Assembly: GCF_900100715.1 (NCBI RefSeq)
Contig: NZ_FNCA01000002.1
Span: 248,001-312,000 of the forward strand
Length of the DNA: 64,000 bases
Reading direction: 5' to 3'
Source of the DNA: Methanolobus vulcani
GTDB lineage: Archaea > Halobacteriota > Methanosarcinia > Methanosarcinales > Methanosarcinaceae
This document shows positions 35,966 to 43,626 of the stretch, one piece after another. A model generated the notes under the pieces. The model worked only from the letters and a program-made list of their open reading frames with translations, was not told where the DNA came from and searched no databases. Position numbers and translations under genes: made by a program. Numbering within the stretch: the first letter of the stretch is position 1; each line of letters starts with the position of its first letter.

Positions 35966-36020
35966 CTTAAACCTTTCGAATGGAACAAGCCAGAATACGG
36001 GTCGTTCATTTTTGGAGCTC

Positions 36021-36048
36021 AAAAAATACCGCTAGCAACCAACGGTAT
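36021..36048 (-). terminator. terminator of the U32/small-protein unit
   Basis: On the minus strand ATACCG-TTGGTTGCTAG-CGGTAT forms a 6-bp stem with an 11-base loop, followed by TTTTTT. It lies 37 bases after the stop codon of the gene at 36085 and separates that unit from the mtr promoter. Confidence 0.65.
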
Positions 36049-36084
36049 AAATATATATTTCAAAAAATATTGAAAAACAGGATT

Positions 36085-36471
36085 TTATTCCCTGCGTGAG
36101 AAGTTAAGTATATATATATCTGGTCTCGGCTGTTTGCCGGTACCTCGTGCGAAGTCCAGATAGCATCTGTTGCAAAGCACTCTACTGTTAAGTGATGCCA
36201 CCTCTGCCGTACCAGGCACAAGTCTTGCAAAAAGGAATGAAGGTTCTACTTCAAGATTCTCGGAAGTTATTCTCAGATATTCATTAATATGTTCCTCAAA
36301 TATCTCCAGATCATCAAACTGCAGTCCTCTGCTATTGATAGTTAACCCTTTGCATCCGCATGGAAGGGCAAAAGCATCCATCTCTATAAGGAAGACAGGC
36401 TTTGCAAGCATGTTCCTTAATTTATTCTCAAGTTCACCACGGTTCTTTGCCAGTGTATCTATAATAGTCAT
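36085..36471 (-). CDS. small conserved cysteine-containing protein
   Basis: 128 residues, not recognised. Features: an N-terminal helix (DTLAKNRGELENKLRNMLAK), a cysteine pair in DAFALPCGCKGLTINSRG, a second pair in RVLCNRCYLDFARG and a basic C-terminus. The C-x-C and C-x-x-C pairs could together bind a metal. No membrane segment. Its ATG overlaps the stop codon of the U32-family gene (TAATG), so the two proteins are produced together and probably work together. Unknown function; a methanogen-specific accessory factor is possible given the position next to mtr. Confidence 0.65.
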   Translation of the reverse strand: MTIIDTLAKNRGELENKLRNMLAKPVFLIEMDAFALPCGCKGLTINSRGLQFDDLEIFEEHINEYLRITSENLEVEPSFLFARLVPGTAEVASLNSRVLCNRCYLDFARGTGKQPRPDIYILNFSRRE

Positions 36472-37502
36472 TATTGCCCACCTTTGCTCTTAAGGGGTTT
36501 TAGTATATTCTCGCATCCCTCTGCGGTATATACTTTGATTATCTTCTCTGCCAGTTTTTTACAGTATCCGCATTTGTTGCAAACTTTACTGCACTGCTTC
36601 CACTGGTTAATGGCACCATCGAGTTCCTTGTTTGGTATGTAGAAAAGGTCACGTATATCTCTTGGACAATCAAGCAGGTCCATAAGATTCCCATCATAGG
36701 ATTCATTTGCATAGGCCTGGACATTGTTCAGTATCCAGTTAGGGAAGTGTGTCCTTCCTCCAATCTTGAAAATGTCTGTAATGTGCTTGTACTCTTTCAG
36801 GTCTTCAGGTCTTATCCAGGGGGACTTGATAAGTTGCTGAGGGTCACTGATCCTGAGTGATAGGCACTTGTAGTAATAATAGTCATCCAGAACATTCAGT
36901 TTTGGTCCCGGACCATTGGCATGTGAAAAGAAATTGAAGTGTGCATACCTGAAAGGACATTGGTAAAGGCATCCTTCATTTACAAGAAGTTTCAGGTCAC
37001 AGGACACTGCATCTCTTATTGCTTCAAGCTTTTCAAAATCCCGGTTAATGACAGGATCTATTACTATAGTGTCCGCACCAAGTTGTTCATAGAACTCAGC
37101 CTTTTGCGGTGAATCCACAAAGGAAAGGACTGAGACAACAACTTCCATGCCGTAATCTTTTGACAGCATCTCTATAAAATAAGGCTCAGCAACAGTTACT
37201 GCATCTACGCCAATGTTATGAAGCTGTGTGAAATACCAGTTTACCCTATTATATCCTTCAGGGGTTAGGTGCTGGCCGCCCATACATGAACTGTTCAGAA
37301 CCACTTCCATCTTCACATTTTCTTCATGGACACGCGCTGTCTGCTCAGCAATTTCTTCAAGTCCTGGTGAACTGAGATTAGTTCTCCCGGTGCCTACATA
37401 GTCAGGTGTACCTGCCATGTAGATACCATATATATCTTTAGAACCAGTAAGCAGCTCCTCAAGCGCTTCAAGGTGTCCTACGTGTGGCGCATACAGTTTC
37501 AT
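36471..37502 (-). CDS. U32 peptidase/collagenase-like family protein
   Basis: 343 residues from ATG 37502; a longer frame to 37586 lacks support because U32 proteins normally start with the MKLYAPHVGHLEALEEL-type segment found at this position. The fold is a TIM-like barrel; conserved segments include VLNSSCMGGQHLTPEGYNRVN, LADTIVIDP and the cysteine-rich VNEGCLYQCPFRYAHFNFF, then CSKVCNKCGYCKKLAEK at the C-terminus. Many U32 members act in hydroxylation, RNA modification or ubiquinone synthesis together with iron-sulfur clusters rather than as proteases. The two cysteine clusters here suggest an iron-sulfur or metal site. It is divergent from the TIM-barrel isomerase gene. Confidence 0.8.
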   Translation of the reverse strand: MKLYAPHVGHLEALEELLTGSKDIYGIYMAGTPDYVGTGRTNLSSPGLEEIAEQTARVHEENVKMEVVLNSSCMGGQHLTPEGYNRVNWYFTQLHNIGVDAVTVAEPYFIEMLSKDYGMEVVVSVLSFVDSPQKAEFYEQLGADTIVIDPVINRDFEKLEAIRDAVSCDLKLLVNEGCLYQCPFRYAHFNFFSHANGPGPKLNVLDDYYYYKCLSLRISDPQQLIKSPWIRPEDLKEYKHITDIFKIGGRTHFPNWILNNVQAYANESYDGNLMDLLDCPRDIRDLFYIPNKELDGAINQWKQCSKVCNKCGYCKKLAEKIIKVYTAEGCENILKPLKSKGGQ

Positions 37503-37592
37503 TGCTTTGCTGGTACTCTTTAATTTAGATAAGCATTTTGGTTCCCTGTAAAAAGCAAAAACCTTATCAATTACTAAAATGACCAATAATCC

Positions 37593-38414
37593 ATGATCCT
37601 TGGTGCCTCATCGTTTGCAGGAAGTTTTTCCGATATTGCTTCTGAATTGCAGTCAGTTGAACTGTACATGCCCAAACTTGGTGTGTATAAAGATTCTATT
37701 TTACAGAGAGATATTCTTGAATCATTGCTCGATGAGCTTTCAACAGTTGATCTGGATACCTCAATTCACGCACCTTATTTTGCAGATGTCCCAACTTATC
37801 CAAAGGATGTGGTGGTTGATGTTGCATCAATGGGCGAAAAGGAATTCCGTCTGATACGTGAATCCATTGAACTGGCATCCCGGCTGGGATCACGCGCAAT
37901 AGTATTACATCCGGGGAGGTTTGAATGTGGGGATGACCACGAGTCATGTTTCAGTAAGATGGTGGCCAATCTGAAAATTCTGGCATCAGATGCTGAAGAT
38001 TCAGGAGTGGTGCTCGGTCTTGAGAATAAGGAAGGAACTTCTACTGGCAATATGTGTTGTGATGCCACAGAACTTGTGCGCGCAGTCAAGGCTGTAAATT
38101 CTGAAAATCTTGGTGCTACTTTTGATATCGGTCATGCAAACCTTACCTGTGGCGGTGACAGCAACAAGCTGAGACAGTTTGCAAAAATCATGGCTCCATA
38201 TGTGATTCATGTACATGTGCACGACAATGGAGGAGTCTGGACCGATGAATATGATGGTGACCAACATCTTGCTCCAGGAGCAGGTACTATAGATTATACT
38301 GTCCTGAAGGAATTGAAGAACAGGAATTATAAGGGAATATTCAATATGGAGGTTTTCTCCATGGACGATGTGCGCACTGGAAAGGCAACAATAAGAAAAG
38401 CCCTAAATGATTAA
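37593..38414 (+). CDS. xylose-isomerase-like TIM-barrel (sugar phosphate isomerase/epimerase family)
   Basis: 273 residues. AP-endonuclease-2/xylose-isomerase-like barrel: metal ligands are visible as H in IVLHPGRFE, E in VLGLENKEG, D and H in ATFDIGHAN, H in HVHVHDNGG, D in LAPGAGTIDY and E in GIFNMEVF. These proteins isomerise sugars or hydroxy-acids, or act as endonuclease IV; the lack of other DNA-repair context favours an isomerase or epimerase. Divergent from the U32 gene. The exact substrate is unknown. Confidence 0.85.
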   Translation: MILGASSFAGSFSDIASELQSVELYMPKLGVYKDSILQRDILESLLDELSTVDLDTSIHAPYFADVPTYPKDVVVDVASMGEKEFRLIRESIELASRLGSRAIVLHPGRFECGDDHESCFSKMVANLKILASDAEDSGVVLGLENKEGTSTGNMCCDATELVRAVKAVNSENLGATFDIGHANLTCGGDSNKLRQFAKIMAPYVIHVHVHDNGGVWTDEYDGDQHLAPGAGTIDYTVLKELKNRNYKGIFNMEVFSMDDVRTGKATIRKALND

Positions 38415-38461
38415 CTTCCCCGTACAACTAATGAAAATATGAATCTTCTGAAATCACAGGC

Positions 38462-38872
38462 TTATGCAGTATAATTAGGCGGCACCACAAGTACAAGCAC
38501 ATCAGATATCTGAAGCACCTTTTCAGTAACTGATCCTACTATCTTTTTAAGACCATTCTTTCCCTGCGTACCGATGACTATACGGTCTACACCTTCATTT
38601 CTGGCGATCTCAACTATTTTTTCAGGAGCACTGCCGTCCTCTATTATAGTATCGATCCTATCTTCGTCACATCCGGCTTCTGTGAGGATGTCTGTGATGG
38701 TGGAAATTACACTGTCCGCTCCTTTCTTCTGCCATGTCTTTCTGGAAAAACCCTTGTCTGGAACCACATGAAGAACTATAAGTCTGTAATCATGATTCTG
38801 GGCTATCTTTGCAGCTACCTTTGCGGCATTTGATGAATACATCGAGCCATCGGTTGGGATAAGTAATTTCAT
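38462..38872 (-). CDS. universal stress protein (UspA family)
   Basis: 136 residues with the Usp fold: MKLLIPTDGSMYSSNAAKVA at the start and the ATP-binding C-terminal motif VIGTQGKNGLKKIVGSV, a G-x2-G-x8-G-S pattern typical of ATP-binding Usp proteins. A cytoplasmic stress-response nucleotide-binding protein; no partner gene is adjacent. It converges with the TIM-barrel gene. Confidence 0.92.
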   Translation of the reverse strand: MKLLIPTDGSMYSSNAAKVAAKIAQNHDYRLIVLHVVPDKGFSRKTWQKKGADSVISTITDILTEAGCDEDRIDTIIEDGSAPEKIVEIARNEGVDRIVIGTQGKNGLKKIVGSVTEKVLQISDVLVLVVPPNYTA

Positions 38873-38988
38873 TCAAAAGCTGAATTGTGCAGGTTATAAT
38901 TAAATATGTTGGAACCATTTTGTAATACAGTGGCTGCAATACTTTCTATTTGTAGGCTTCAGCTATATTCTGGCATGGGTGAATGACG

Positions 38989-39459
38989 ATGAACAAGTAT
39001 CAGAAATTCAAAAAAATGGATAACAAAAGTTATTCCGATGTAACTCGTTTTTTAAAAGAAACTACTCATCTGACAGCACGTGAATGGGTGATCTCCAGGA
39101 TGTGCGCAGACTTCAAGAATCTCTCCAATCACTCGGAAATGACATGGATAGGTGAAAACCTCCCTGAACTTGTTCCATTCATGGATGAACAGTATTCCAG
39201 GCAGGAAGTCTCAAACGCACGTGCCTCATTCAAGAAAAAAGTCCAGCGCAGTGGCACAACATTCTTTTACGCATATTATGCCGGTCTCATAACTCAGGAA
39301 GAAATGCTGCAGATCATCCATCAGATGGTAAAAGATATCAAAAAACTAATGGATACTGAAGGCAGTGAAGTCCCGGAGGAGCATGCAACTGAGGTTCAGA
39401 TGCTTGTTGCCGAGGTACTGAGAAATATTAACGAATCTCTGGATGAAGATTATTACTGA
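38989..39459 (+). CDS. conserved archaeal protein, possibly DUF5806
   Basis: 156 residues from ATG 38989, which has GGTGAATGACG before it; an ATG two codons earlier sits on top of the ribosome site and is less likely. An almost all-helical, charged protein: KYQKFKKMDNKSYSDVTRFLKE, HLTAREWVISRMCADF, SFKKKVQRSGTTFFYAYYAGL, and an acidic tail. It resembles archaeal DUF5806 proteins, but this is from memory and not certain. Function unknown. Confidence 0.72.
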   Translation: MNKYQKFKKMDNKSYSDVTRFLKETTHLTAREWVISRMCADFKNLSNHSEMTWIGENLPELVPFMDEQYSRQEVSNARASFKKKVQRSGTTFFYAYYAGLITQEEMLQIIHQMVKDIKKLMDTEGSEVPEEHATEVQMLVAEVLRNINESLDEDYY

Positions 39460-39497
39460 GAAAAATCAAAAATGTCAGGGCTAATAACTATAAGGTA

Positions 39498-39875
39498 TCA
39501 GGGTTCGATACCATTTCTGTCACAGTAGTTGAGATATCCCAGAAGCATTCTCATTTCGACCTGTCTGATGTATCTTGCCTGTACCTTGGATACATGCAGG
39601 GTATTTTCTCCCATTTTTAATTTTATGTCAGAGTCCTTTGGCATGCTCATATCAGCAGGAACGATGGCTGGTCCTCCACAGGTGGTACAAAGTCTGTAGT
39701 CTTTCTTTGATTTGCGGATAAAATCCTCAACTTCGTTCTCAACTTTTATTTCTCTTGGTACATCTATCATGGATACAAGGCAGTATTTAGTATACTTAAG
39801 TCTATCCACTATTTCAATGCAATATTGATTTTGAACTATTATCGGTCCGTTCATTATTTCATTAAGTGGTAGCAT
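39498..39875 (-). CDS. small protein with a C-x-x-C motif
   Basis: 125 residues, unrecognised. An N-terminal strand-rich part (IIVQNQYCIEIVDRLKYTKYC, then CLVSMIDVPREIKVENEVEDFIR) is followed by a cysteine pair LCTTCGGPAIVPADMSMP and a basic helical C-terminus (HVSKVQARYIRQVEMRMLL). The single CxxC and a histidine could bind zinc or act in redox chemistry. Divergent from the next plus-strand gene across 81 bases. Function unknown. Confidence 0.6.
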   Translation of the reverse strand: MLPLNEIMNGPIIVQNQYCIEIVDRLKYTKYCLVSMIDVPREIKVENEVEDFIRKSKKDYRLCTTCGGPAIVPADMSMPKDSDIKLKMGENTLHVSKVQARYIRQVEMRMLLGYLNYCDRNGIEP

Positions 39876-39956
39876 ATTTTGCTTCTGAACTTTCCGGAAG
39901 TTGAAATTCTATATTTTATTATCGAATGAAAGGTTCAATTATAAAATGGTGATAAA

Positions 39957-40277
39957 TTGGCTGAATTTACTGTAAAATCCACAATTTGTGATTTTGTTCA
40001 TAAAGTAAGTGGAGTCAAAGATGGAAAAATGATTATTGTTGATATTGATACTCCCTGTGAGAAAATCAAAAAGCTCTCTCATATGGAAGTTCCTATGATG
40101 GAAATTCTGGACATAAAAAACAATTATGTTATTGATCAGGCACATGAAGCAGGATGCTCTGCCAATTGTCTTGTTCCCTGCGCTGTCATCAATCTCTGCA
40201 GAATGGAAGCAGGCTTCCTTGCAAAATCCCTGGTTAAAAAATCAGGCGGTATAAGCATTGAATTTAATGAGGTTTGA
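39957..40277 (+). CDS. conserved cysteine-containing protein, possibly DUF6951
   Basis: 106 residues. The start is TTG at 39957 with a textbook GGTGATAAA immediately before it. Sequence features: STICDFVHKVSGVKDGKMIIVDIDTPCEKI, then HEAGCSANCLVPCAVINLC with four closely spaced cysteines, a likely metal or Fe-S site, and a C-terminal strand. It resembles the DUF6951 proteins of Methanosarcinales; the assignment is from memory. Function unknown; the metal-binding look suggests an electron-transfer or metallochaperone role. Confidence 0.68.
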   Translation: MAEFTVKSTICDFVHKVSGVKDGKMIIVDIDTPCEKIKKLSHMEVPMMEILDIKNNYVIDQAHEAGCSANCLVPCAVINLCRMEAGFLAKSLVKKSGGISIEFNEV

Positions 40278-40410
40278 ATAACCTGACTTGTTTCATACAG
40301 TGGAATTAGTAGGAAGAACATCTTACTATTGAATAATTTTGTATGATTGTGGCAAAAGATGAGTTATTCTAGGTTAGCTGCTTTCAGGATTTCCGTATAT
40401 TTAAGTATGT

Positions 40411-40677
40411 CTAAAAACAGAAATACATCTTATTAAGCCCGTTCTCCTTGTATACTTCACAATCCTGGCATATGCAGCCTTTCTGTTCTTCAATACATTT
40501 ACTTTTTCCAAAAGCACAGAATAATCCTTCCATATGTTCTGCTTTAGCTATGTCTCCTTTTAATATATTCATAGCACTTTCAGGTATTGCTTTCACTTTA
40601 CATGCAAATGAATAACTCGGACATTTAATACATATGCACTTGCTTAAATTATCTTTATTTTTCTCCACATTCCCCAT
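40411..40677 (-). CDS. DUF2769 family cysteine-rich protein
   Basis: 88 residues from ATG 40677, preceded by AAGAGGTGACAAAT; a GTG three codons earlier is not preferred. Eight cysteines in the family pattern: CICIKCPSYSFAC, then MEGLFCAFGKSKCIEE and KGCICQDCEVYKE, ending MYFCF. DUF2769 is common in Methanosarcina, and the pattern indicates bound zinc or iron-sulfur. Function unknown. Confidence 0.85.
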   Translation of the reverse strand: MGNVEKNKDNLSKCICIKCPSYSFACKVKAIPESAMNILKGDIAKAEHMEGLFCAFGKSKCIEEQKGCICQDCEVYKENGLNKMYFCF

Positions 40678-40916
40678 ATTTGTCACCTCTTAATTGATTC
40701 TTGATTCATCTGCAGCATTTTCTATAATAACTCTATCTTCACTTCAGAATCTAGTCAGGTTCCCATTTCTCCACATTAAAAATCTGTATTTTTCGTACTT
40801 AACATTATTGCTTTTTTGAGTTAATTCTCTATTCAAATCTCCCTGCTTAATTTTGGCTTAACTGAACTCTCATTTTCAGGTCAAATTTAAATCGAATGAG
40901 TTGTATTGTAAAATCC

Positions 40917-41207
40917 ATGATGATGAAAGACAGGGGTAAACTGGTCATCTGGCCTGCATACATCGATAAGACCAAATCAAGAAAGGATGGTCGTATCGTT
41001 TCCAGAAAGACCTCTGTACAATCCCCTACAATTACTGAGATTAATCAGGCAGCATCAAAGCTTGGGCTGAATCCTGAAGTTGAAGCAGACAAAGCCTATC
41101 CTCGTAGCTGGTGGGAAAATAAAGGCAGGGTACTTATCGATAATACTGCACCAAAAACTCATCACTGCAGAATGATATGCGCAGCTATCAAGGAAATGCG
41201 TTCCTGA
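40917..41207 (+). CDS. srp19: signal recognition particle 19 kDa protein
   Basis: 96 residues from ATG 40917 (two further ATG codons follow directly). SRP19 binds the SRP RNA and helps SRP54 assemble for co-translational targeting to the membrane. Family segments: GKLVIWPAYIDKTKSRKDGR at the N-terminus, RIVSRKTSVQSPTITEI, and AYPRSWWENKGRVLID. A TATA-like AAATTTAAAT lies about 24-33 bases before the ATG and there is no clear ribosome site, so the mRNA may be leaderless. Monocistronic. Confidence 0.95.
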   Translation: MMMKDRGKLVIWPAYIDKTKSRKDGRIVSRKTSVQSPTITEINQAASKLGLNPEVEADKAYPRSWWENKGRVLIDNTAPKTHHCRMICAAIKEMRS

Positions 41208-41287
41208 TAGTACCCACTATCTTTTCTTTATTTTTATTTGTAAAAAAAAGGATGTTAGTGTGGCAGTTGCGTTAGCAACATGCAGAT

Positions 41288-41470
41288 TTATGGTAGTATT
41301 GGCCACATTCCAAAGTTTGCATCAAGTATAAGAATAGCAAGACCAATGACCACGCCAACGGCGACAACTGTTTTTGGGTCTACATGTATTGCTTTTTTGT
41401 CGGCTTCGTAGTATCTCATAAGACCGGCAGATGACATCAAGCCATTACCACTGGATTTCTTTTTTGCCAT
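41288..41470 (-). CDS. secG: preprotein translocase subunit Sec61beta
   Basis: 60 residues: a polar N-terminus (KKKSSGNGLMSSAGLMRYYEADK) and a single C-terminal membrane helix (TVVAVGVVIGLAILIL). This is the small archaeal Sec61beta subunit of the SecY channel; the SAGLMRYYE motif is diagnostic. GGAGATATT precedes the ATG. Monocistronic, convergent with srp19. Confidence 0.95.
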   Translation of the reverse strand: MAKKKSSGNGLMSSAGLMRYYEADKKAIHVDPKTVVAVGVVIGLAILILDANFGMWPILP

Positions 41471-41596
41471 AATATCTCCATTTAGTATTAGTGATTTTTA
41501 GTGAGTAATATATAAACTTTATATTAACCATTTATGGTGGTTATTATTAATTTACCTGACCCTTTCATGTCATTAATGATTTAAAAGATTGTGCAT

Positions 41597-42616
41597 TCAT
41601 GCCAGAATTTCATCCAGCAGAAATGGTGGGTAGAATACTCCTCTCTCTGTGACCACTGCAGTCACATTTTCCATAGGTGTAGCATCAAAAGCAGGATTGT
41701 AAACTTTGACATCCGCAGGTGCGATCTGTACGTCTTTGAAGAAGCGAAGTTCGTTTGGATCCCTTTGCTCGATAGTGACCGTGTCCTCCCAGTTGTTCGG
41801 GTCAAATGTTGATATTGGTGCTGCAACAAAGAATGGAACTTCATGTTCTCTTGCAAGGACCGAGTGTGTATAGGTTCCTATCTTGTTGAACACTGCATCG
41901 CCTGTGATCCTGTCAGCCCCAACAATCACTTTGTCCACCATGCCTTTGCTCATGACATGGCCGGACATTGAATCAGAAATGAGTGTCACATCAATATTAT
42001 CCTGCATGAGTTCCCATGTTGTGATCCTGCCACCCTGGTTAAGCGGTCTTGTCTCACAGGCGATAACCTTGATATCCTTGCCAGCTTCAACAGCAGAGCG
42101 AATAACTCCCAGTGCGGTTCCCCAATCAACACATGCCATCTTTCCGGCATTGCAGTGTGTCATGACCGTGTCGCCGTCCTCCAGTAGTTTTGCTCCATGC
42201 TTTCCGAGTTTCTTGTTAGTCGCAACATCCTCATCAGCGATATTCTTAGCTTCAGCCAGCACTACATCCTTGATTCCGTTAAGGTCATATGCGTCTGAGA
42301 TTGCACTCATGGTCTTTTCAACACCCCATGCAAGGTTTACTGCTGTTGGTCTTGTTGCTATGATGGTTTTTGCAGCTACATTCAGGTCTCTTATGAGTGC
42401 ATCCATATCATTTGCACTGCTCAGAGTTGCGGCAAGTGCGATACCATAGGCACCGGCAGCTCCAAGTGCCGGAGCTCCCCGCACACGCAGGGACTTTATT
42501 GCTTCACAAAGGGATGCAAGCGTTTTGCATTCAATTACCTTGTACTCCATCGGAAGAAGTGTCTGGTCTATCATTACAATTGAATTAGAGTCATTATTCC
42601 AGTCTATGGTTCTCAT
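41597..42616 (-). CDS. mtnA: methylthioribose-1-phosphate isomerase (MtnA/eIF-2B-like)
   Basis: 339 residues. Motifs RVRGAPALGAAGAYGIAL, THCNAGKMACVDWGT (catalytic Cys), ACETRPLNQGGRITTWE and VIVGADRITGDAVFNKIGTYT (catalytic Asp) identify the aIF2B/MtnA family. MtnA converts 5-methylthioribose 1-phosphate to the ribulose form; in methanogens the same enzyme may act on 5-deoxyribose 1-phosphate in salvage of 5'-deoxyadenosine formed by radical SAM enzymes. A GAGAGGCAGATACC site precedes the ATG. Monocistronic; an accessory HEPN gene lies directly upstream. Confidence 0.93.
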   Translation of the reverse strand: MRTIDWNNDSNSIVMIDQTLLPMEYKVIECKTLASLCEAIKSLRVRGAPALGAAGAYGIALAATLSSANDMDALIRDLNVAAKTIIATRPTAVNLAWGVEKTMSAISDAYDLNGIKDVVLAEAKNIADEDVATNKKLGKHGAKLLEDGDTVMTHCNAGKMACVDWGTALGVIRSAVEAGKDIKVIACETRPLNQGGRITTWELMQDNIDVTLISDSMSGHVMSKGMVDKVIVGADRITGDAVFNKIGTYTHSVLAREHEVPFFVAAPISTFDPNNWEDTVTIEQRDPNELRFFKDVQIAPADVKVYNPAFDATPMENVTAVVTERGVFYPPFLLDEILA

Positions 42617-42682
42617 GGTATCTGCCTCTCTTAATGTCTGAACCGGGATAAAAATGTGAAGGTCGATATTTGTATTTTGATC

Positions 42683-43537
42683 TCAGTTTTTATCATAATT
42701 AGTTGGGACACAGTTGTCTAATTTTCGATGTAATAGAGAAATTAAGGAAAGGTAGTCAGCTGCATCATCTTCTCCATCCCAAAGAATCTTTGGTTCATGG
42801 GCCAATGGGTTTCTGATAGCTCCGAAACAACCTTTTAAAAGCATGGCAAAACCTTTGTGTTCAGATTTTTCCGTTTCTGTTCTTAGAGAATTTATTGCTA
42901 AGATTGGTCTTTCAATAGCAAACACTTTGTCAACAAGTGCTGCACCATCCAATTCTATACCTGACATGTCACGAATTCTTTGAGCTAATCCTTTGGTTGC
43001 TTCAAAAACAGCATGGAAATAGTTCTCTTGCAATAGCTCTGCCTTGCAATATTTTACAACCTCTGGATGTATCTTCCTTCCTTCAAACTTGCTTCGGATT
43101 GTTCTCAGTCTTTTTTCGGCTTCAGTTAATGTACGTGCATTTTTACATTTCCTGAAATTACCGTCTTCTCCATACTCAAAGCCTGAAAAAATTAGTATAT
43201 TATTTACTTTCTCTCTATTTTCTTCGAATTCTTCTTTGCGACCAACAAATCTAACAGGATTCATTAATGATTTAATAAATCGAAATATATGATTTGCACA
43301 TTTGTATTGTTTCTGTGATTCTGTAAATGCCCAGTAAAGGCGCTTCCACTTAGTACTTTTTTGTGGATTATCTTCAAAGTTTAATTCTTCAAGAATTCTG
43401 GTAATGTCGCTCCCTTTGCCACATTCTCCAAGTGATTTTGCAAGTGCTTCCAAATGGCTTTCAGAAAAAGGTGGAATTTGTTCCATTTTATCAGTTCTTT
43501 GTTTAAGTGTAGCGCTATTCAACTTTTTGAAGTCCAC
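42683..43537 (-). CDS. TIGR02391 (Ymh) family protein with HEPN RNase motif
   Basis: 284 residues. The C-terminal ~110 residues match TIGR02391/Hypoth_ymh: VVKYCKAELLQENYFHAVFEATKGL, then FAMLLKGCFGAIRNPLAHEPK, whose RNPLAH fits the Rx4H motif of HEPN ribonucleases. The N-terminal part is lysine-rich and helical. Such genes occur sporadically on mobile elements and near defence genes, and many HEPN proteins are toxins or RNA-cleaving defence enzymes. The start may be GTG at 43537 (weak site) or ATG at 43486. No antitoxin-like neighbour is obvious; it looks inserted between mtnA and the HD gene. Confidence 0.72.
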   Translation of the reverse strand: MDFKKLNSATLKQRTDKMEQIPPFSESHLEALAKSLGECGKGSDITRILEELNFEDNPQKSTKWKRLYWAFTESQKQYKCANHIFRFIKSLMNPVRFVGRKEEFEENREKVNNILIFSGFEYGEDGNFRKCKNARTLTEAEKRLRTIRSKFEGRKIHPEVVKYCKAELLQENYFHAVFEATKGLAQRIRDMSGIELDGAALVDKVFAIERPILAINSLRTETEKSEHKGFAMLLKGCFGAIRNPLAHEPKILWDGEDDAADYLSLISLLHRKLDNCVPTNYDKN

Positions 43538-43626
43538 TATATAATTATTCCTAATTTAGTTTTAGTTAAATCGCAGTTAATTGTTTTGCCTTTCATTTAT
43601 ATACTCTCTCTTCATATTATCTGCCA

